Program-made: the position numbers and the translations under genes | Part shown: positions 1 through 8,980 of the stretch, in pieces | Position numbering within the stretch: position 1 is the first letter of the stretch | How the letters are laid out: each line of letters starts with the position of its first letter | Assembly (NCBI GenBank): GCA_002307715.1 | Contig: DBUA01000034.1 | Location: 8,875 to 31,175, forward strand | DNA from: Candidatus Moranbacteria bacterium UBA1302 | GTDB lineage: Bacteria; Patescibacteriota; Minisyncoccia; Moranbacterales; UBA1568 | Direction: 5' to 3' | Length of the DNA: 22,301 nt | The notes under the pieces: model-generated | The model's database searches: none | What the model was told of the DNA's origin: nothing | Seen by the model: the letters and a program-made list of their open reading frames with translations, nothing else

Positions 1-1280
<1,280 letters not shown>

Positions 1281-1550
1281 GAAGCATATCTTGCGATACA
1301 CTCCGTGATAGCATCACTGCTACCAAATAGAGGTCTCTCCGTCTTTTACATCTCCGCTTCTTACGAAGCTTCGAAGTAAGGACTAACCACAAAAAATTGT
1401 GATCATCTATTGCTCAATGTTTCGATTGTCAAAGTGCTTTGTTTCTCCTTACTCACTTTTTCCGAAAGAATCATGACGCTCAAGGCGCTCAATAAATCTA
1501 AATTCGGGAGAAAAAGAAACAAAAGCAATCCACATTTGAATCCAGATTGC
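1281..1550 (-). promoter_or_regulatory. rRNA operon leader (gene-free stretch)
   Basis: About 270 nt between the inferred transcription start of the rRNA operon and the 16S 5' end. No credible gene lies here. It holds a boxA-like element (1426-1438) and an imperfect dyad around 1360-1380 (CTTAC...GTAAG arms). Segments close to the 16S 5' end probably pair with sequence after the 16S 3' end to form the processing stem, but that partner is outside the window. Confidence 0.7.
1426..1438 (-). promoter_or_regulatory. boxA-like antitermination element in rRNA leader
   Basis: The minus strand reads AGCACTTTGACAA, matching 10 of 13 positions of the canonical boxA TGCTCTTTAACAA, which binds NusB/S10 in rRNA leaders. 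Its place between promoter and 16S is right. The same bases could be read as a -35 box, but no good -10 box follows at 16-18 nt. Confidence 0.5.
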
Positions 1551-1556
1551 TTACCC

Positions 1557-1584
1557 AGTATAGCAGCTCTGAAAAGACTGTCAA
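1557..1584 (-). promoter_or_regulatory. rRNA operon promoter
   Basis: Minus strand TTGACA (1579-1584), 16-nt spacer, TATACT (1557-1562), predicting a start near 1550. A 5-bp dyad GAGGT-6-ACCTC (1585-1600) abuts the upstream edge of the -35 box. Confidence 0.8.
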
Positions 1585-1658
1585 GAGGTGCTATTACCTC
1601 ACAAAACTGAAACGTTTTTTATGGCTTTTTTAAAGCAAAATAATCATTTATCTCCTTG

Positions 1659-1678
1659 AAAAAACCTCTTAAAAAGAG
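1659..1678 (-). terminator. short intrinsic terminator after the membrane-protein gene
   Basis: On the minus strand, a CTCTT-TTT-AAGAG hairpin (1666-1678) lies directly after the TAG stop and is followed by G and six Ts. The 5-bp stem is short, so strength is uncertain. It would separate the membrane-protein gene from the rRNA operon. Confidence 0.5.
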
Positions 1679-2185
1679 CTATCGGAGACGGTTATTTATG
1701 AATAACAGCATACCTAATGGTACGGTCAACCAAAACAACAGTGCAAACGGTGATGCGAAATAACCATAAGCAACAGAAGAAACATAAGAAAGCGCGATGC
1801 TTTTCGGTAAAAACGATAATATTGTGGAAAGAATAGTTCCGGCTACAAGAATACTCATGACAAAAAGCCTCCAAAAAAAATCTGATCCAGCGCTTGATAT
1901 GTGCAGATCAAAAAGTCGTTCATCAATAGCGGTCAAAAAAGCGAGCAACAAAACAAAGACAATGACTTTGCCATAATCTGTCGAAAATGCAAATATCGAC
2001 AATGGCATGACGCCGATGAACGCCAATGCGATATAGACATTGATCAGGATACTCACCAATTTGAAACGGCCGAAAAAGAAACCGAAGGCAAGGCTCAAAC
2101 CGATAAACGCGAAAACAAGCGATACATCGCCAGGAAGCGTCTGTGGAAAATCAATCCCAGAAAAAAACCTGCTCACTTGCTGCAT
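1679..2185 (-). CDS. hypothetical polytopic membrane protein
   Basis: I do not recognise a family. From the ATG at 2185 the product is 168 residues. It is almost entirely hydrophobic, with about five membrane segments: roughly residues 20-37, 41-66, 73-90, 103-125 and 137-162. The loops are short and there is one acidic turn (AIDERL). A TTG three codons upstream (2194) is in frame, but the ATG is preferred because it leaves a 5' leader of about 20 nt after the promoter at 2212-2241. There is no clear Shine-Dalgarno. The gene stands alone: its own promoter, a terminator touching the stop codon, and the rRNA operon beyond. It is an integral membrane protein of unknown role. Confidence 0.75.
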   Translation of the reverse strand: MQQVSRFFSGIDFPQTLPGDVSLVFAFIGLSLAFGFFFGRFKLVSILINVYIALAFIGVMPLSIFAFSTDYGKVIVFVLLLAFLTAIDERLFDLHISSAGSDFFWRLFVMSILVAGTILSTILSFLPKSIALSYVSSVAYGYFASPFALLFWLTVPLGMLLFINNRLR

Positions 2186-2211
2186 AATCGGCAAAAGATC
2201 ATTTCAGCGAA

Positions 2212-2241
2212 ATTTTACCATCCTGCCGCTATGACTGTCAA
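2212..2241 (-). promoter_or_regulatory. promoter of the membrane-protein gene
   Basis: Minus strand TTGACA (2236-2241), 18-nt spacer, TAAAAT (2212-2217). The predicted start is about 20 nt before the ATG at 2185. Confidence 0.6.
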
Positions 2242-2251
2242 AAAAAATCCT

Positions 2252-2281
2252 TTGACTGAAGGATTTTCTGGACAATACTAT
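2252..2281 (+). promoter_or_regulatory. promoter of the PEGA/HD gene pair
   Basis: TTGACT (2252-2257), 18-nt spacer, TACTAT (2276-2281), about 45 nt before the ATG at 2332. The -35 box sits at the loop of a 7-bp inverted repeat (AATCCTT/AAGGATT, about 2247-2266), back to back with the divergent promoter at 2212-2241. Confidence 0.5.
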
Positions 2282-2331
2282 GCAAAAAAGCTACTCTGTA
2301 AGAAAGTATAGGAACGGCTTTATTCATCTTT

Positions 2332-3801
2332 ATGCTCTATCATCTTCGTCCGCTCATATTTTGGATTTTCGTCACCCTCTTTTTCGTAACGACATTCTCT
2401 GTCCTCTTTTACGCTTTCGGCTATCGATTCAATCTCGAGCGAGGCATCTTCATTTATACCGGATCAATCAGCATACAGTCAGATCCGGATACGATTGACA
2501 TTTCTATTGATGGCGAAACTATTCCATCGAAAAGCGTCGGGATGCTGAATGATTCCATCCATATCGCTGGACTCGCTCCTGGCGAACATTTCATAAGCGT
2601 ATCAGCAGATGGTTACAAGACATGGACGAAAAAAGCCATCGTGCAAAGCGGCCTCTCAACAGAGTTCTGGAACGTCATTCTCGTAAAGGATAACTACGAT
2701 ACTACATCAATTGATGGCACAGAACAAGTCATAAAGATGTTTCACGCTCCGAAAGAAAATCTGTTCGCTATCGTAAAAAAATCAGACAACCAATATTCTG
2801 TCAGCACTCTCGACACCGGAACTGGAAAAACCGAGCAGCTCTTTTCGATATCCGATGCCACCATATCGGAAGATGATACGGAAAACATCGAGTGGCTTCC
2901 CGACAGCACGAAACTCATCATTCCCGTTATCAAAGACACTGTCCGCTCTTATGTTATCGCTGATATCGAGACAAATACTGCAACAGCGCTCACTCTTTCC
3001 TTGGACGATCAGAAAAACATCCATAGCGCTCGCTGGGATCCAATGCTCAAAAACTTCATACTGTTCCTAAAAGACTCAACGCTCTATCGTGCGAACATCT
3101 CTTCCCCGGAAAATACCCATCCCATCGTTGTCCAAGAGCATGTTGCTGCTTACGATCTCTCAAACAGCAATATCTATTATCTCAGCAGTGACAATGGCAT
3201 GATTTACCAGACGCCAGTTGCTGAAGTGTCCGCCGACCCGAAACAAATCACTTTCACCCCTATCGCTATCGATACCGATGATGATTATTCTCTCATACGA
3301 TATGATGACGATCGCATCGCCATACTCAATCGGACAGATGGCGGCCTTTTCATTTTCAATGCTTTCGCGGAAGATTCTCCGATAAAACAGATCGGAAACG
3401 ACGTAAAGGGCATGCAATTCTCTGACGATGGCAAGAAACTCCTTTTCTTCAGCCTTACTGGCATTTCCGTATATTTCTGCAACGACTGGGATGTCCAGCC
3501 GATCCGAGAGGCTGATACGACAGCACAGATAGCTCGCTTCTCATCGCCTATCAAATTCGTACAATGGACTAGCGACTACGAACATGTGCTCTTTCTGTTC
3601 GGAAATACTGTCAAACTCATTGAGCTCGACAATCGTGACAAACGCGTCATATCGGATATCATATCTTTTCCAGCCCCGTTAAATCAGATCATCTGGAGAT
3701 CCGAGGAAAAAAAGCTCTACTTTGTACGGACAGACGATGCCGATGCTCGGACTGTCCAAAGCATATCTTTCCTCCAATCAACCGGGCTTTTCGGATTATA
3801 A
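2332..3801 (+). CDS. membrane-anchored PEGA-domain protein with C-terminal beta-propeller-like region
   Basis: This 489-residue protein has one N-terminal membrane segment (about residues 8-30) after a short cytoplasmic tail, so most of it should lie outside the membrane. Residues about 45-115 read as a PEGA domain: a short beta-strand module with SDPDTIDISIDGE, the GLAPGEH turn and SADGYKTW. The rest consists of repeated strand-turn units resembling TolB or WD40-like propeller blades. It has aromatic and Asp-rich turns such as WLPDSTKL and FSDDGKKLLF. This layout is common in CPR and Parcubacteria proteins of unknown role and is usually inferred to act at the cell surface. The start is the first ATG after the promoter at 2252-2281; a weak AGGA lies about 18 nt upstream. 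The HD-domain gene follows 43 nt downstream on the same strand. Confidence 0.85.
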   Translation: MLYHLRPLIFWIFVTLFFVTTFSVLFYAFGYRFNLERGIFIYTGSISIQSDPDTIDISIDGETIPSKSVGMLNDSIHIAGLAPGEHFISVSADGYKTWTKKAIVQSGLSTEFWNVILVKDNYDTTSIDGTEQVIKMFHAPKENLFAIVKKSDNQYSVSTLDTGTGKTEQLFSISDATISEDDTENIEWLPDSTKLIIPVIKDTVRSYVIADIETNTATALTLSLDDQKNIHSARWDPMLKNFILFLKDSTLYRANISSPENTHPIVVQEHVAAYDLSNSNIYYLSSDNGMIYQTPVAEVSADPKQITFTPIAIDTDDDYSLIRYDDDRIAILNRTDGGLFIFNAFAEDSPIKQIGNDVKGMQFSDDGKKLLFFSLTGISVYFCNDWDVQPIREADTTAQIARFSSPIKFVQWTSDYEHVLFLFGNTVKLIELDNRDKRVISDIISFPAPLNQIIWRSEEKKLYFVRTDDADARTVQSISFLQSTGLFGL

Positions 3802-3844
3802 AGAGTGCCACATATCTATCGAAAAATTTTCGCAGATAACGCTT

Positions 3845-5038
3845 ATGACACTCTTTGAAACACCTGGAGATGATATCTTTTCACATGTGCCACAACCATC
3901 GCTCCAACTGAAACCACCCAAAAATCACCCGGCGGATAATTTTATGCCGGAACATCATATCCCAGAATCTTCCCTAAATCCCTGCAAAAATTTCAACGCC
4001 ATAGCTGATCAGCTGAACCAGTCTCCTCACGAATTGAAAGAACGCATACGTCATCTTAAGAATATTCCAGATGGCGAAGGCATACTCGGCAAAGCTGATG
4101 CCTATTTTTCCGCTCAACATTGGGAAATGGCTGCTGTCTTGGATGAATACGACCACAAAACCTTCATCCATTCATTGCGAGTCGCTTCGATTGTCGACCA
4201 TTTTATACGCTATGATAGCGCGACAGGGCACTATCTAGACGAACGAGCGCTCCTTACGGATGATACTGTACGCGAAATGCTTTCAGCGTCCATCTTCCAC
4301 GATATCGGAAAAACTGCCATTCCTCATCAGATACTCTACGATGGCCGATCACGACAAGCATGGGCTTTGTTATCGAATGCTTGGAAAGATCAAAATGGAC
4401 TTGAACGTCCCTTTGACCAAAATCAGCTTGAACAAAAAGATGCCGCTGCCCTTGAACGCTATCTATCTGAGGCATCACGACAAGGCCAAGATCCTCTTGA
4501 TATCGTTCCGGCTTATAGAGCCTTCGACCATGCCACTACGATCGAATTGGAGAAATCAGGCATCGATCCGCATATGACATTCAGAAAAATACTCGAGTAC
4601 CATGAACAAGCGACGCGAGCCATCCTCCAAAGCAAAAAGATGTCTGTCGCAGCGGCCATCGCCTCGCACCATCATGACTACAATCATGAACCTCTCAAAT
4701 GGAAACCGCTTCCATCGACCGAGATACATCAACATGAGCAGAATCGGGCAAATCTCATAGCAGACGGGCTCAGCATACTTCGATCAGCGGACATCTACGA
4801 CGCGTTGACCACTCCGGATCGCGATTATTATAAACCACCGTTCCATCCACTCATCGCTATGAGCATTCTTATCCAAGATATTGAGACCTCGGAGCAGACA
4901 GGAACTATTCACCAACGTATCATTACAGACCTTTACCAAAAACTCAAAGAACGTAATGAGACTCAACCACACTCTGATGCTGAAATTCAGGCTCTCGAAA
5001 AGATTCTTCTGTTTATAAAAAATGAAAAGCGCCCCTAA
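3845..5038 (+). CDS. HD-GYP-like metal-dependent phosphohydrolase
   Basis: From the ATG at 3845 the protein is 397 residues; the frame is open further upstream but only inside the preceding gene. It carries the HD-superfamily metal set in order: H109 (FIHSLRVAS), H152-D153 with K156 (FHDIGKTAIP), H253 (EYHEQ), a His cluster at 275-277 (SHHHDYN) and D316 (SADIYDALTT). The late HH and DIYDAL-x-DR-x-Y motifs point to the HD-GYP subgroup, which cleaves cyclic di-GMP in characterised members. However, the GYP triplet after the His cluster is not present, so cyclic-di-GMP activity is uncertain. About 100 N-terminal residues form an unrecognised region rich in Pro and His. An insert of about 70 residues lies between the HD and H253 motifs. 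It is probably co-transcribed with the PEGA protein. Its TAA stop lies inside the terminator hairpin. Confidence 0.85.
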   Translation: MTLFETPGDDIFSHVPQPSLQLKPPKNHPADNFMPEHHIPESSLNPCKNFNAIADQLNQSPHELKERIRHLKNIPDGEGILGKADAYFSAQHWEMAAVLDEYDHKTFIHSLRVASIVDHFIRYDSATGHYLDERALLTDDTVREMLSASIFHDIGKTAIPHQILYDGRSRQAWALLSNAWKDQNGLERPFDQNQLEQKDAAALERYLSEASRQGQDPLDIVPAYRAFDHATTIELEKSGIDPHMTFRKILEYHEQATRAILQSKKMSVAAAIASHHHDYNHEPLKWKPLPSTEIHQHEQNRANLIADGLSILRSADIYDALTTPDRDYYKPPFHPLIAMSILIQDIETSEQTGTIHQRIITDLYQKLKERNETQPHSDAEIQALEKILLFIKNEKRP

Positions 5039-5051
5039 CGGGCGCTTTTTT
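5025..5051. terminator. bidirectional intrinsic terminator between converging units
   Basis: A 10-bp stem (AAAAGCGCCC at 5025-5034 with its complement at 5040-5049) with a 5-nt loop. Ts follow on the plus strand and a T-rich run follows on the minus strand. It serves the HD gene on one side and the rpsI end of the ribosomal operon on the other. Confidence 0.9.
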
Positions 5052-5071
5052 GATTTCTATCATTTTTTCTT

Positions 5072-5569
5072 CTAGCGCTTCGCCCACTGCGGTGCGCGAC
5101 GTGCCTTTTTGAGACCTGGCTTCTTACGCTCGACAGCACGAGCGTCACGCGTCATAAACCCTCCGGATTTCAGAATAGGACGAAGTGTCGCATCATGCTC
5201 CACAAGCGCACGGGCAACGCCAAGCTTCACAGCATCTGCCTGCCCATTCAAACCTCCGCCACGGACAAGTACCGTGATACGGAAAGCCTCAATAAGACCT
5301 GCAGCCACAAGCGGAGACAACGCAGCCGCTTCCAAAGCCGCTGTACCAAAATACTCACGGATAGGACGATCATTAACAATCGCTCCTTCGGCTTTCTTTG
5401 ATGGGTACAGACGGACCTGAGCGACAGCCGTTTTACGACGACCGACAGCGTATGTATAACGCTCCGCTACGGCAACTGCTTTTTTCACAGTCACCCTCTT
5501 CTTCGGAGCCGCTTTCGGAACCGATTCTTTCGTTACTTCTTTCTTCGTAGTTGCTTTGGTGGTTGCCAT
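5072..5569 (-). CDS. rpsI: ribosomal protein uS9 (S9)
   Basis: Small-subunit ribosomal protein that reaches the P-site tRNA with its C-terminal tail. The uS9 core begins near residue 37 (RYTYAVGRRKTAVAQVRLYP) and contains RPIREYFG, VRGGGLNGQADAVKLGVARALV and the conserved basic end RRAPQWAKR. The product is 165 residues, against about 130 in E. coli, because of a Lys/Ala/Thr-rich N-terminal extension of about 35 residues. The ATG at 5569 follows the rplM stop by 9 nt, so rplM-rpsI form the usual tightly coupled pair. It is the last gene of the operon before the terminator at 5025-5051. Confidence 0.98.
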   Translation of the reverse strand: MATTKATTKKEVTKESVPKAAPKKRVTVKKAVAVAERYTYAVGRRKTAVAQVRLYPSKKAEGAIVNDRPIREYFGTAALEAAALSPLVAAGLIEAFRITVLVRGGGLNGQADAVKLGVARALVEHDATLRPILKSGGFMTRDARAVERKKPGLKKARRAPQWAKR

Positions 5570-5578
5570 AATTCTCGT

Positions 5579-6001
5579 TTATTCGTGAGTCACATGGATG
5601 GTATGTTCCTGCTCCGCTCCTTTATAGATGAAAAGTCTCGTCAGCATCCGATCACGCAAGGAATTTTTCGGGAGCATCCCGTACAGCGCCTGGCGGATAA
5701 GCTTCCGTGAATCTTTCTTCAGCTGATCCTTGAATGCTATCGAAGTGATGCCTCCAGGATACCCACTAAACCGATGGTAAATCTTATCGGTACGTTTGTT
5801 ACCAGTGACGTCGATACCATCCGCATTGATGACGACGACGAAATCACCGCCATCGATATGCGGAGCATACGAAACTTTGTCTTTTCCAGTCAACACCTTA
5901 ACGATGTCGGTTGCCAGACGGCCGAGGACTTTCCCCTGCGCATCGAAAAGATGATACTTCCGATCGATCATGTTTTTCTTCTGTGCCATAGGGATTTCCA
6001 T
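5579..6001 (-). CDS. rplM: ribosomal protein uL13 (L13)
   Basis: Large-subunit protein that binds 23S rRNA early in assembly. Family motifs are plain: FDAQGKVLGRLATDIVKVL, KVSYAPHIDGGDFVVVINA, KIYHRFSGYPGG and ALYGMLPKNSLRDRMLTRLFIY. The length is 140 residues, normal for the family. Two starts are possible. The ATG at 6001 overlaps the rplQ stop as TAATG, which favours coupled translation and is used here; an ATG four codons later (5989) would give 136 residues. Neither has a clear Shine-Dalgarno. Placement directly after rplQ and before rpsI is a common bacterial order. Confidence 0.98.
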   Translation of the reverse strand: MEIPMAQKKNMIDRKYHLFDAQGKVLGRLATDIVKVLTGKDKVSYAPHIDGGDFVVVINADGIDVTGNKRTDKIYHRFSGYPGGITSIAFKDQLKKDSRKLIRQALYGMLPKNSLRDRMLTRLFIYKGAEQEHTIHVTHE

Positions 6002-6366
6002 TATACAAACTCAATGATAGCCATACGGGCGCTGTCGCTTTTCCTGACATCAAGCTTCACGATACGAGTATATCCGCTCGTTCGCGTATCAAAACGAGTC
6101 CCAAAATCAGAAACGAGCTTTTCAACGGCGACCATCGGAATATCTTTGCGAAGTTCACGAATCATAGCGACGCGACGAACAACATCAGTACGGGCGACCT
6201 TCGCTTTATTGACAATCTGATCAATAAAATTCTTGACCTCTTTCGCTTTCGCTTCAGTCGTCTTGATATGCTCATGAAGAATCAGGCTCCCGAGAAGGGT
6301 CTTGATCAATGCTCTGCGCTGGTTCCGGCCCCGGGAAAGGACCCTTCCTGCATGTCGATGTTTCAT
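6001..6366 (-). CDS. rplQ: ribosomal protein bL17 (L17)
   Basis: Large-subunit protein near the peptide exit tunnel. The N-terminus MKHRHAGRVLSRGRNQRRAL is the family signature, followed by LLGSLILHEHIKTTEAKAKEVK and the C-terminal YTRIVKLDVRKSDSARMAIIEF. The length is 121 residues, matching the usual 115-130. It lies 69 nt after rpoA, its usual partner, and shares one base with the rplM start. Confidence 0.98.
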   Translation of the reverse strand: MKHRHAGRVLSRGRNQRRALIKTLLGSLILHEHIKTTEAKAKEVKNFIDQIVNKAKVARTDVVRRVAMIRELRKDIPMVAVEKLVSDFGTRFDTRTSGYTRIVKLDVRKSDSARMAIIEFV

Positions 6367-6435
6367 AATACTGACTTTATCTGACGCTCGCCGTTCTCCG
6401 GACCAACCGGATAATCGCGCTCAGCCTCATGCGAT

Positions 6436-7239
6436 TTACTCGAATTTCTTTTTCGAGGCCTTCTTCGGCTTTTCCTCAACTGCTGCCGCGGACGACTCCT
6501 CCGCTTCAGCCGGCACCTCTTCAATGGCTTCAATATCCTTGGTATTTTCCTCAACAGCCGAACCCATCATGGATGAGAACTGCTCCACCAAAATCTCAAC
6601 GCTCTTTTCAAATGCTTCAACCGGAGAAATACTGCCATCCGTGACGATTTCAATCGTTACCTTGTCATAATCAGTCCGCTTACCAACGCGCATGTTCTCA
6701 ATCTCATAATTCACGCGCTTGACTGGCGTATAGATGGAATCAATAGCGATGACACCAATCTCACGCTCTTCACGCTCCTGCTGTTCCGCCGGAATATAGC
6801 CGAGACCTTTGTTCACTTCAATTTCGATGTCCAATTCGGTTTTCTTGTCGCTCACTGTCGCTATCACCTGATTCGGATTCACGATCTCAACATTCGAAGA
6901 AACCTTGATGGAAGACGCCGTAACGACACCTTCACCCTTATGCTTGATAGACACCTTAACCGGTTCATCACCATAAAGCTTGAAGCGGACTTGCTTCAAG
7001 TTCAAAATGATTTGTACGACATCTTCCATGACACCCGGAATAGCGGAAAATTCATGTGAAACACCGGCAATCTTTATTGATGTAGCAGCCGCACCTTCGA
7101 GTGACGATAACAACACACGGCGCAAGGCGTTTCCAAGCGTCGTACCATACCCAGGATAGCAACCCATGACCTCAAACTTGCCATGGTTCTCACCAAGCTC
7201 AGTATATTTCGGCTTCTGCGGAGCAGTTATTGTCTGCAT
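6436..7239 (-). CDS. rpoA: RNA polymerase alpha subunit lacking the C-terminal domain
   Basis: Alpha subunit that dimerises to nucleate RNA polymerase assembly. From the ATG at 7239 it is 267 residues; a GTG 18 codons upstream (7293) is in frame, but homologues begin close to the ATG. The N-terminal domain is complete: GCYPGYGTTLGNALRRVLLSSL at about residues 26-47, HEFSAIPGVMEDVVQIILNLK, KGLGYIPAEQQ and the PVEAFEKSVEILVEQF helix ending near 222. After that there is only a tail of about 45 residues, first Glu/Ala-rich, then KKASKKKFE. The usual alpha-CTD of about 70 residues, which contacts UP elements and activators, is absent. The 69 nt before rplQ are too short to hold a frameshifted one. 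It sits in the standard rpsD-rpoA-rplQ order. Confidence 0.95.
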   Translation of the reverse strand: MQTITAPQKPKYTELGENHGKFEVMGCYPGYGTTLGNALRRVLLSSLEGAAATSIKIAGVSHEFSAIPGVMEDVVQIILNLKQVRFKLYGDEPVKVSIKHKGEGVVTASSIKVSSNVEIVNPNQVIATVSDKKTELDIEIEVNKGLGYIPAEQQEREEREIGVIAIDSIYTPVKRVNYEIENMRVGKRTDYDKVTIEIVTDGSISPVEAFEKSVEILVEQFSSMMGSAVEENTKDIEAIEEVPAEAEESSAAAVEEKPKKASKKKFE

Positions 7240-7322
7240 ATCATTGCGATGTTTCGGATGGACGCCGGACCTTGTCCTATCGAGGACGGCCACCGGAAAC
7301 GCTTAATGGATATTAAGAGATA

Positions 7323-7955
7323 TCATTTAGAATAATATTCGACGACCATCTGAGGATCAACGCTGACACCTACATCTTCACGAGACGGAAGCGCTATAAC
7401 CGTTCCTGAAAGCTTTTCAATATCAAGAGCGAGCCAATGCGGAATATCTTTCTTCGTCTTGAGCAATTCAATCTGCTGCTTAAAATATGCATTGTCCTTC
7501 TTGCTCGTTTTAAGAGAAATCGTATCACCAACATGCAACTCAGCCGAAGGAATATTAAGCCGCGTTCCGTTCACTTCAAACATCTTATGAGAAACGAGCT
7601 GCTTCGCTTGCGTCCGAGATACTGCAAAACCGAGACGATACACAACGTTATCAAGACGACGTTCAAGACGGGACAGGAGCTGATCACCCGTAATACCAGG
7701 GACTTTCTGAACCTCTTCGAAATGATGGCGGAATTGCCGCTCCATGACGCCGTACAAACGCTTAATCTTCTGCTTCATCGCAAGCTGCTTACCGAATTCG
7801 CTTCCGCCACGGGAAGGATTATGGCCATGGACACCCGGAAGATACGGGCGACGCACCATTGCGCATTTCGGTGAAGAACAGCGGTCCCCTTTAAGAAACA
7901 GCTTTTCACCTGCGCGACGGCAGAGTTTGCATTTTGAGTCGAGAATTCTTGCCAT
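7323..7955 (-). CDS. rpsD: ribosomal protein uS4 (S4), zinc-binding form
   Basis: Primary 16S-binding protein of the small subunit. It is 210 residues, close to the usual 200-210. The N-terminus carries four cysteines (C9, C12, C26, C31), so this is the zinc-binding (C+) form. The S4 RNA-binding domain is clear: LERRLDNVVYRLGFAVSRTQAK, then the HKMFEVNG and VGDTISLK turns. In many bacteria S4 represses its own operon; no leader site for this is visible. It lies 34 nt after rpsK and 83 nt before rpoA. Confidence 0.98.
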   Translation of the reverse strand: MARILDSKCKLCRRAGEKLFLKGDRCSSPKCAMVRRPYLPGVHGHNPSRGGSEFGKQLAMKQKIKRLYGVMERQFRHHFEEVQKVPGITGDQLLSRLERRLDNVVYRLGFAVSRTQAKQLVSHKMFEVNGTRLNIPSAELHVGDTISLKTSKKDNAYFKQQIELLKTKKDIPHWLALDIEKLSGTVIALPSREDVGVSVDPQMVVEYYSK

Positions 7956-7989
7956 AATTGAGAAGTCTTGTTATTCCTATCCTCTTTAA

Positions 7990-8442
7990 CTAGATACGAC
8001 GCGGACGACGCGGACGACATCCGTTATGCGGGACAGGAGTAATATCCTTAATCACCGACAAATTGAACCCGTTATTCGACAAAGCACGGATAGAGGCCTC
8101 ACGACCGGAACCGACACCCTTTACGAATACTTCAAGTTCCTGAATGCCATATTTTTTCACCTTTTCCGTCAAGTCAGCTACGACTTGCGTTGCGGCATAT
8201 GGCGTAGATTTCTTAGCACCCTTGAAACCAAGATGCCCTGAGCTCGACCATCCCAGAACAGCGCCGGAAAGATCAGCGATGGTGACAATCGTATTATTAT
8301 ACGTGCACTGAACGCTGGCACGACCCTTGAGAATCTGGCGCTTCGAAGACTTCTTGCGCTTCTTATCAGCCACAGCCTCTTCAGCAGAAGCTATAGGTGT
8401 CGCTACCCCCTCTTCATCAATTTTCTTCACTTCATCTGTCAT
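7990..8442 (-). CDS. rpsK: ribosomal protein uS11 (S11)
   Basis: Small-subunit platform protein. The core starts near residue 42 (RASVQCTYNNTIVTIADLSG) and includes FKGAKKSTPYAATQV, VFVKGVGSGREASIRAL and the C-terminal PVPHNGCRPRRPRR, all family hallmarks. The length of 150 exceeds the usual 130 because of a charged N-terminal extension of about 25-30 residues, acidic first and then KKRKKSSKR. The start ATG has no clear Shine-Dalgarno. It lies 84 nt after rpsM. Confidence 0.98.
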   Translation of the reverse strand: MTDEVKKIDEEGVATPIASAEEAVADKKRKKSSKRQILKGRASVQCTYNNTIVTIADLSGAVLGWSSSGHLGFKGAKKSTPYAATQVVADLTEKVKKYGIQELEVFVKGVGSGREASIRALSNNGFNLSVIKDITPVPHNGCRPRRPRRI

Positions 8443-8526
8443 ATGGTATGAATGCTCGATCGTAGTTTCTTAAGATAAGGCGTTTGCTGACGATACTAGC
8501 TATCCAGCTCCAGCCTCATTTCAATC

Positions 8527-8916
8527 TTATGTCTTATCACCGGACTTCTTACGACCGCTGCCCATCGTACGACGGACATTTCCGCGAACGGTTCGCGTAT
8601 TAGTCTTCGTACGCTGACCACGGGATGGAAGCCCTTTCTGATGGCGTGTACCGCGATAACATCCGATTTCTTTCAAACGCTTGATATTGCTCTTCACGAC
8701 GTGACGGAGCTCACCCTCGACACGATGCTTCTTCTCGATCGCATCACGCAGACGATTTGCCTCATCGGACGTTAAATCTTTCGTCCGAGTATTCACATCG
8801 ATACCGAGATCATTCAAAATCTTTTGGCTCGTCGTCAGACCGATGCCGTAGATGTACGTCAAAGCAACCTCTATCCTCTTATTATCTGGAATGTTGATGC
8901 CTGCGATTCGTATCAT
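8527..8916 (-). CDS. rpsM: ribosomal protein uS13 (S13)
   Basis: Small-subunit head protein that contacts the P-site tRNA and the subunit bridge. Motifs include MIRIAGINIPDNKRIEVALT, YIYGIGLTTSQKIL, GCYRGTRHQKGLPSRGQRTK and TNTRTVRG. The length is 129 residues, slightly above the usual 118-125, with a basic tail. It sits between rpmJ (64 nt upstream) and rpsK, the standard order. Confidence 0.98.
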   Translation of the reverse strand: MIRIAGINIPDNKRIEVALTYIYGIGLTTSQKILNDLGIDVNTRTKDLTSDEANRLRDAIEKKHRVEGELRHVVKSNIKRLKEIGCYRGTRHQKGLPSRGQRTKTNTRTVRGNVRRTMGSGRKKSGDKT

Positions 8917-8980
8917 AGTTCTCTAACTTGTAGCTTCTTGACTTATAAATTTCTCATCGACGCTCTCGCTTCCGCAGAAA

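Noticed and set aside
1400..1435. TTGACA at about 1429-1434 (minus strand) as a second rRNA promoter
   Set aside because: The best -10 at the right distance is TAGATG, which is poor. The block fits a boxA element better.
3722..3844. Upstream start for the HD gene inside the PEGA gene
   Set aside because: The extra 41 residues are an out-of-frame reading of the preceding gene's end; the ATG at 3845 follows its stop.
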